From the NCBI GenBank assembly GCA_032191485.1, contig JAVDOI010000010.1, positions 9,754,194 through 9,818,193 on the forward strand: a DNA stretch of 64,000 nt, given 5' to 3'. Every line of letters starts with the position of its first letter. The stretch's first letter is position 1. The notes beneath the pieces were generated by a model. That model did no database searches and was not told the DNA's origin. It was given only the letters and a program-made list of their open reading frames with translations. This document shows, piece after piece, positions 57,401 to 64,000 of the stretch. The DNA is from Leptoclinus maculatus. Taxonomy: Eukaryota > Chordata > Actinopteri > Perciformes > Stichaeidae. The translations under genes and the position numbers were made by a program.

Positions 57401-57965
57401 GGAATGAGATTTGCAGCTCATATTAATGGTTCCCGCCATTTATTTTTCAACTGTATTCTACACATTTTATGTCCCAGTACTTCACATCAATGTGCAGATT
57501 TCTTTTTTACCCCCCAGCATTTTGAAAGCTTACGTTTTGTAATAGTGTCTCTCCAAATCCAAGCTGGAGAGTTTTTAAGAGGCATCAAGTAATATTTATT
57601 CATCCGAAGCGATGTAATTACAAAGTATATTTAGTGGAATAGAAATACACATCTCATACAAAGTTAAAATGCATGAAAGAAAAAAGTGCTTTATATTTTT
57701 ATGTATGTATTCTCATTATACCCAGTTTCGTATTCATTTTCTGTCACTTTCCCCCTCTCAGCGGCGGCCGACTCGCTGGCCAATCATGAAGTTCAGGCGA
57801 GGCTCTGGTCGCCCTTCTTACACCGAGGTGGAGACTCCCAGTCAGGACAGCATGGTGGTCATCGACCCCAAACAGTCTTTTGTCATGGCAGACAGACGAG
57901 AGAGTGAACAGAAAGAAGGATTTATAGTTCCTGATCAGAGGGAGCGCTTCCTCTCAGAGAGCTGA
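48408..57965 (+). CDS. plxdc2: Plexin domain-containing protein 2
   Basis: A type I membrane protein (TEM7-related). In mammals it binds PEDF and cortactin/nidogen-type partners and is mitogenic in the neural tube. 14 exons, all in frame, 577 aa: 48408-48504, 51039-51247, 51914-52057, 52579-52648, 53230-53352, 53471-53589, 53665-53764, 53884-53979, 54099-54180, 54683-54743, 54829-55063, 56478-56513, 57008-57165 and 57762-57965. Signal peptide; nidogen-like region (LSFDFPFYGH, FIYTGDILHRMLTATQYIAP); PSI domain (CLQFSSCGPC...FNCSWCSRLQRCSSGFDR); Ser/Thr/Pro-rich stalk with QQQQ; membrane helix GIVMVMVVMGAAVLMSVYMY; tail RRPTRWPIMKFRRGSG ... KEGFIV. DMDHAYYTSKIYG and QQIPNVRRRTIYEYH fit PLXDC2, not PLXDC1. 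An in-frame upstream ATG lies at 48384, but 48408 has the better context. Intron 4 is GC-AG. Confidence 0.93.
48505..51038. other. plxdc2 intron 1
   Basis: 2.5 kb with a decayed 'gaggattcgctgcttttcttggtctta' element (about 49700-49870, same family as 30257-30582) and the 32-bp minisatellite described separately. No exon recognised. Confidence 0.5.
49973..50149. repeat. 32-bp minisatellite in plxdc2 intron 1
   Basis: Five complete units plus a 17-base partial. Units start at 49973, 50005, 50037, 50069 and 50101. The unit begins taacgtaa(t/a)g and ends ggctaacagc. Units differ at only a few bases, with no spacers. Confidence 0.95.
55064..56477. other. plxdc2 intron 11
   Basis: 1.4 kb with a decayed 'ttttacttcggtagatggaaaagtacttga' repeat near 55728-55810. 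Otherwise nothing recognised. Confidence 0.45.
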
Positions 57966-58972
57966 CACTACGTATCCCTGGAGGTTTAGGGACAGAGCTG
58001 GATCTCTATGTGACGGAGACCTTATTTTCCATTCAGCTGCTGCTCAAGTTCATTTTAAGGATAGAATTTGAGTGTTCAGAGAGGAAAACACCAAACCTCT
58101 ATGAGGAAAGTAACTACAGAATATATTTACAGTTTGGCTTCACGTTTGCATTAGCTTAGTGAGCCATTCCTAATGTAAAAAGTTAAAGATAAAATGTACT
58201 TAGTCCAGGTCACCGGTTTGTTTACTACAGCGTCACAAAGTGCAAGAGCTGAATGTTTGTTTTGAGACCATTTTCTCACAAAGACGGTTGTTATTTTCCA
58301 GAGTTATGTGTTGTTCCCACACCTTCTTCACAAAGAGGAATGTCGTACTTGGGTGTCATTTCCTCATCTCAAAAATACAGACTGAATTCCTCACCATTAC
58401 ACCCACCTTCATCTGAGGGCAAACAGGGTGCACAGTGATTTACCTTTCAGCACAATGAATCGAATGTCTGGGACCTTTTTGAATTTTTACTTTATTTTCT
58501 GAACGAAGTAAAAGCAGATACAACATATTTACTGATTGGTTTGCTGTACACTTCCACATCACAACCATGGAAAAGAATACAAGTCTACTTGTTTTTAACA
58601 TGATACTGTCTCGTCATTTTCTTTTGGTAAAAACAGTGCAAATTGCATGTATTTATATGGACAACTAATGATGTTACAATGAAGTCTATAAAAAGTATAA
58701 TAATTTTTTAGGACATATGCAATCAGCTTCATCTTTTTTATTTGAAAAAGTCTTCTTTACCAGATTGATCACAGCGCATACATTAAGAGTAGTTTTAACT
58801 TCTGCACATTTTTACAAGATAACATGAGAATCAACCGTGTCCAGTATTATCTGAGGCATGTTTAGTTTAAAGTTAAATTAAGGCAAATGAATGGATCACT
58901 TCATACTGGCCTGTAAGGCTGCACAGTTTCAGGGTCAAGGCACTTCCGTGTTGAAGGTCCTGGCTCGATGAT
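57966..58972. other. Convergent 3' UTR region of plxdc2 and the myrip-like gene
   Basis: The two stop codons face each other 1 kb apart. On the minus strand AATAAA is at 58737-58742 and again at 58491-58496, both usable by the myrip-like gene. I see no canonical AATAAA on the plus strand for plxdc2; 'gataaa' near 58188 is a weak variant. Confidence 0.5.
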
Positions 58973-61900
58973 TTAGGTTTCCTCCTTGTCTTCTGAAAGA
59001 GAACCAAACAATGTAGAAACGTATGCATGTATTTGTAATCCAATTACAACGTGATCTGAGGTACTAGTATTAAAAAATTATAATCAAACGTCAGTCAAAT
59101 AGCACTTCCTATTGAATGGGGGAATAATTCATAAATGTCATCACATTCTTTTGTATTTGGTTTATATCTCCAACGATTACCAAGTCAAATCAAAACAATG
59201 CTATATATTAAATCTAAGCAGGTTAGGAGTATGTTCACATTGTAAAAGTGACAAAAGCACATTCAAAACTGTTAAAACACAAACTAAGAGAAAATAGCCG
59301 TTTCATCCTTTAAAAAGACATTCAGTGAATTTGATTTCCTGTTAGTAAAAACAGTATAATGCCCTGTATACAGGTAGTATGTTACCTTTCACTGGCGGTG
59401 CAGGTAATCGCCTCCTCAGCTGCCTTGAGGACTCCACAGTTACAGGCTGCAAGAAGACGCATGTGAAACTTAAGGTTTGTTGTAATTATTATTCTTGCAC
59501 ACAGTGTTTGACATAAGGTTGTGGTAGTTACTCTTCTGATATGATTTATATTAATGTATACAGGTACCATGATTGGAATGGTCTTGGTCTTAGTGAAGCG
59601 TAACTGTTGTGTGTCCACATTGAGGCCTGCACTCTTCAAAGCAGCAATTCTGGCCGAGATGTCGCAAATCTGGAGCAGAAACGAGCAACACGGTACATGT
59701 TTGATTGAGATCAGACTGATGATATACTGTAGTTGTCACTGTACTTGCAGCACCCCCTTATGACCAATCTGTATTTTTATGAATTCATCACACAGCTTCC
59801 AGAAATTCAGGCCTAACAAAAAGCAACAGAGCACTTTCTTAACATGCCATTTTCAGCTATAAAAGGCATTACTAGTTTCAACTCACCTGCAGCTCAGACT
59901 GTTGAACCTTAGCAGCTGCTGATGCTACCTGCTCTTCCAGGAAGGACAGCTCCGTGTCCGCCGTGGCGCTGCAGATGCCCCTAGCACACTCCTCCAGGTC
60001 ACCCAGCTCCGCCTCCAGACTGTACACCTCCCCAGCTGCCACGTACACCTGCAGCATGTCCAGTTCAACACCGGATTAACTTCAAAACTTAATGTAATGT
60101 AATTACAGCAAAGTCAACTGAAGGAATTGAATCCTAAGAATGACTTTGACAGACCCAGTAATGCAAGTATTATTCTCCCTTTACAGGGTGTCCGCAGGGT
60201 CTTAAGACGTATTAAAAGTTGATTAAGGAACTTAAAAAGTCTTAAAAGCTCAAATCCAATTTGGTAGCTTGGGTTCAATGTGTACATTTGTCTAAAGATG
60301 ATGTTTCATGGATTCACTGTATTATGACATTTTTGGACTTACTATACATGACTTTACGACTGTTTAACATAATATATTATGACTTTTCTACATACTATAT
60401 TATAAATTAGTTTGACTATGACTGCTATTCTATGATTTTTTTGTGACATTTTTATGACCTAGACTCTTTATGACACATTACACTTTGTCATGAAAAGCAA
60501 AAAATGTCAATCAGGACTGCAGAGGAGAATCCCTGGTGCCAGCCTGCCCTCCATTCAAGTCTTATATATGTCAGGAGTCAGGAAACATCACTGCAGCCCC
60601 TTTACACCTGGGACACAACCTGTTTCAGCATCTCCCCTGTTGGAGGCGCTCCAGAACACTGGACTTTAAAACCACCAGACATGAGAACAGTTTCTACTCA
60701 CATGCAGTCACTCTGTAATTTGACTGATGTTTAATGTTATTTACTATATTTTTGTAATATGTATCAAATATAAACTTTAACCTCTGTTTTGTATATACTG
60801 TACGTATATTAAGCAACATGTTAGAATAATTATTCAATATTTATTGCAGCATATTTGCACTCTGCACAATTGAATTACTGTCTTTCAAATTGACACATTC
60901 ATTGTTACTATGTACCTTTGTTAATGTATTTACACACACATATATATATAAACAAAGCACATATGTGGGAAGTATATTCACACAGTACTTGGAGGTGAAA
61001 GAAGATATATCTTCTTGCTGTTTTACTATTTCTGTGCATGTCCATTAAGAGGTTCACATACCTGGCCAATAAAGCTGAATATGAGTCTAATTTTTATAAA
61101 ACTTTAACATAATAAATATAGTATGATGTTTAAAATGTTATGAAATACTTTGACTTTTTTTCAACATTCTATTCTATGATTTTTTTCGACATTACATTAC
61201 AGTCATTTAGCAGACGCTTTTATCCAAAGCAACTTACAATTCAGATACTATCACATTCACACACCGTAGGCACAGCTACGGGAGCAATTTTGGGGTTAAG
61301 TGTCTTGCTCAAGGACACATCAACATGCGACTAGCGGAGCCGGAACCGCTGATCCTCTGATTGAAGGACGGCCCTGCTCTCCACTTAGCCACTTAGCCCA
61401 GACATACTATACTATGACCTTATGTCTGACTTTTTTTCGACATGCCATACTATGATTTTTTTCTGACTTTTTCAACATGTTATATGACTTTTCTTTGACT
61501 TTTTTCGACATGGTATACTATGACTTTTCTATGACTTTATTTACATTCCACTGCTGTCTGTAGTATAATACTAGGAGTATACTACAGACCAGTAGTAGTA
61601 AAATACTGGTAGTACGCTACAGTAATACTACTGTACACTGAAAACAGCTAACAACAGATAAAACGGAAAATAAAAAGCTAAACGTACATTCTCCTCCAGT
61701 CTAGAGAACTGTTGATCCAGTTTCTTAGGATCCGTGTCGGGGGGCAGCGAAGTGTTGGAGAGTCGGGGGCCGTCTCCTCCCTCCATCCCCTGCAGCAGCA
61801 GCTCTTCAGTAGCATTCAGCACCTTCAGGACCTCAGTGGTGATGCTGCGCAGAGACACCGCCGAGTACCTCTACAACACACAGACAGACAGGCTGACGGA

Positions 61901-64000
61901 AAGCTTTGTAATACCCAAGATTTGTGTTTATGATTTTTTTTTAAATTACATTTAATTGGAACTGATTTATGTAAATGGTTATGGTTTATTTTTGCCCCCT
62001 CAAAATCCGTGGCGGGTGGTTTACCTTCATTTTGTCTGCTTTGCCAATCATGAATAATTATAATATGCAAATTCTGTGGCAATTACAAGATGAGTAACAA
62101 ATGGGAAAAAGTCATGAATTCATTCATAAACAAATAATCTTAACTCAACAGCCACTAACTAGGTTTCTCCTGAGCTGAGAACTGCGCAAAATTCTTACAT
62201 TTGTTAGAGGAAGAATGTCATATTTTCAAAAGTTACACCTACTAACAGTAATTCTATAATCACAACAGACTGTACGTGGAGAATATAGGTTATTAAAACT
62301 GCATCTGAGTGTTGATTACTAACAGTAATGTTGCATTTATTTTGAATCAGTCCATAGTGAGATAAACATTTTAGTTCTTACATTTTGAATCTCCTCAGGT
62401 GACAGTAAGCCCTCCTGAAGAGAAGACGTGCTCTGCTCCATGTCGTCTGTATTTTCTTCTTTGCTTTCACAATCTCCCTCTGCAGCACCTCCCAGTGTGT
62501 CCATGACTTTCAACTCATTCGTGACTTTTCTGTCCTCTCGTTCGTCATCATCCATTTCTAGTCTTTCAAACGTCTGTTTCGCCTCGAGTGTCTCTTTGAT
62601 TTCTAAATGTATTTTTTCTTGTGCATCTCTATCTTTTTCCTGCCGCTCATTTTCATTTGTGCCTGTAGCATCTCCACTCCCCTTTCTTCTGTAAATATCC
62701 ACTCCAATTTGCTTCCCTACATTTTCTCCTCGTCTTTCTCTCACAGCCGACTCTGGCGTTACGTTATCGCCTCCACTTTGAAATTCTTTTGCACTTCCTG
62801 TCTCCTCTGATGCATTTGTGCTGTGAGGATCGACAACGTTGTCTTTAAATCCACATTCTCCCTCAATTTTTACATCCTCACCTGTCTCTACTTCATCTGG
62901 TTCTTTACTTGTGCTCCTATTTTCTGCAGCGTCATCCTTTATTGCCTCCATCTGCATGTCCTCCAAAGTCATCATCAACATGCTGCTGATTATTCTATCA
63001 AATTCTGCATCTTCCTCATCACTGTCTGTTGCTGTATCCTGACTCTCTTCGCCTCCTCTAATCTTTCCCTCTTCTTGTCCTTCTCCTCCTTCCTGTTTGT
63101 CTGGCCACTTCGTCTCGGGCTGATTTACTTGTTGGACTTTTGTCTCGTCTAAGGATATTAACTCCTCTGTTCTCTTTGCTTGGACCACCGTTTCTAACTC
63201 CATCTCTTGTCCTTTCTCTGTCTCTTTTGCTTTTTTAGCCATATCGTCTTTCAAAAGTTCTTTTTCTTCACATGTGGGCCCCTTTGCCATCCTTTCATCC
63301 TCGTCTGTTACTCTCTCCTTCATGCGATCTTTCTTTTCCTCTACCTTCGTTCTATCTTGTTGGACATCTTCAACTTCTTCATCACAGCTCTCCGTCTTAA
63401 TTTCCTCATTTTCATCCTTTAAATCAAACATATTTACATCCAAGGCTCCAAATGATTCTCTCCTATCCCAATTCTTTATCACTGCTCCCTCCCTCTCAAT
63501 TCCTTCTTCATTTATTTCCTCCTCCACCTCATTCTCTCCAACTTTATCCAGCTCATCTTCAGTGGAAGAAAACTGAGAAGCACTAATTAGACTGGCCAAA
63601 TCGTGCAGCGGAACGGCCTGGACGTCTTTTTCTGCCTGCAGTTTCCACAAATCCTCGTCTATCGCTTCCTCCCCCTCTTCGCCTCTGCCTGCTCGGTCCA
63701 ACTCATCCTCCGTGGATGAAAATTGGGTGACGTTGGCTTGATTAGCTAATCTGCACACTTTCACCGCCAGCTCCAGCTCCTCCTCCTCCTCCTCCTCTCC
63801 TGTCTTCTCTTCATCCATGACGCCAACTCTGTCCAACTCATCCTCTGTGGAGGAGAACTGGTTTGCCCTGACTTCTTTTTCCAGCTGACAGAGTTTAGAA
63901 GTAAGTCCGTCCATCTTTTCCTCCTCCATATCTTCCTCTTTGGCTCCTTCCCATTCTCCTTCACTCTGGCCATCTTTGTCTAAGTCATCGTCAGTCGACA
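58973..64000 (-). CDS. myrip: MyRIP/Slac2-c-like Rab effector (3' part, truncated at right edge)
   Basis: Links Rab27 on melanosomes or secretory granules to myosin VIIa/Va and actin. Exons, right to left: beyond 64000-62382 (at least 1,619 nt), 61870-61688, 60048-59887, 59669-59568, 59446-59386 and 58992-58973; phases 0,0,0,0,1 agree. The big exon is Glu/Asp-rich with repeated QFSSTEDELD. Later exons encode the conserved C-terminal coiled coil: RYSAVSLRSITTEVLKVLNA, LEENVYVAAGEVYSLEAEL, LEEQVASAAAKVQQSELQIC, DISARIAALKSAGLNV, then RRRLPAPPVK and the end EDKEET. Tail and LPAPPVK fit MyRIP better than melanophilin, but the Rab-binding N-terminus lies outside the window, so melanophilin is not excluded. 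The protein end is shorter than I recall for mammalian MyRIP. Confidence 0.75.
60185..60300 (+). mobile_element. End of a DNA-transposon-like repeat
   Basis: 'cagggtgtccgcagggtcttaag ... cttaaaaagtcttaaaagctcaaatcc' resembles the terminal part of a common fish DNA transposon. The opposite end and target duplication were not found. Confidence 0.4.
60320..61180. other. Gene-free part of the myrip-like intron
   Basis: AT-rich. 60330-60480 has scattered 'tatgactttt' motifs related to the tandem repeat at 61400-61545. No exon between 60049 and 61687 on either strand is supported. Confidence 0.45.
61192..61401 (-). repeat. tRNA-headed SINE in the myrip-like intron
   Basis: Minus strand: A-box-like TGGCTAAGTGGAGAGC, B-box-like GGTTCCGGCTCC, core TTGAGCAAGACACTTAACCCC and tail ttgtaagttgctttggataaaagcgtctgctaaatgac with atgtaatg ends. 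Same tRNA head as the SINE at 13251-13526 but a different tail. Confidence 0.8.
61400..61545. repeat. Degenerate 'cgacatgctatactatgactttttt' tandem repeat
   Basis: Four or so loose copies of a unit of about 40 bases, each with 'catac/tatactatgactttt' and 'ttcgacatg'. Confidence 0.6.
63537..64000 (-). repeat. Tandem acidic QFSSTEDELD protein repeats in the myrip-like exon
   Basis: Three near-perfect copies of QFSSTEDELD(R/K)(V/A)G are encoded at 63860-63822, 63725-63687 and 63575-63537. A degenerate copy, STDDDLDKDG, is at about 63998-63969. Spacing is about 45-50 residues, and the preceding Leu-rich segment (KLCQLEKEV, KVCRLANQA) also repeats. Confidence 0.9.

Noticed and set aside
62428..63576. 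Ser/Phe-rich plus-strand ORFs opposite the myrip-like exon
   Set aside because: They are the antisense shadow of a Glu/Lys-rich exon whose splice phases and homology are on the minus strand.

Overview
The window is nuclear DNA from a ray-finned fish, probably a percomorph teleost. Genes are split by GT-AG introns (two are GC-AG), the encoded proteins are vertebrate-specific, and the introns carry repeats typical of teleosts: tRNA-headed SINEs, small hAT elements, CA/TA microsatellites, and the 'acttaagtaaaagta' and 'ttagttgcagcccta' families. There are no bacterial operons, CRISPR arrays or rRNA genes.

Layout from left to right. (1) 1-9,734, minus strand: the 5' part of a macrophage mannose receptor gene (mrc1), with signal peptide, ricin-type Cys-rich domain, fibronectin II and C-type lectin domains 1-4 plus part of 5. 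It runs off the left edge. (2) 9,735-12,778: intergenic. (3) 12,779-42,328, plus strand: a complete 51-exon gene whose exon phases all agree and give 2,399 codons plus a stop. The product is a type I membrane protein with 3 LDLa and 13 MAM domains. Its last 8 modules, membrane segment and tail match MAMDC4 (apical endosomal glycoprotein, endotubin) module for module. (4) 44,110-46,239, plus: fkbp1a-type FKBP12, 4 exons, 108 aa. (5) 48,408-57,965, plus: plxdc2, 14 exons, 577 aa, complete. (6) 58,973-64,000, minus: the 3' part of a MyRIP/Slac2-c-like Rab effector gene, including a giant acidic exon that runs off the right edge.

The genes do not form one pathway. Several products act at the cell surface or in endosomal traffic: a scavenger/mannose receptor, an apical endosomal receptor, a plexin-domain receptor and a Rab-myosin linker. 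Each gene has its own promoter region. plxdc2 and the myrip-like gene converge, with about 1 kb between their stop codons.

I found no wholly new system. The most notable observations are: the MAM expansion in the endotubin-like gene, located between mrc1 and plxdc2 where mammals have MALRD1; a QPD (galactose-type) motif in CTLD5 of the mannose receptor, where EPN is expected; a tandem acidic QFSSTEDELD repeat in the MyRIP-like exon; a His-to-Tyr change in the FKBP12 ligand pocket; and three hAT elements with recognisable 8-bp target duplications. Exon boundaries were read by hand from splice signals and checked by reading phase. Comparisons with mammalian proteins are from memory.
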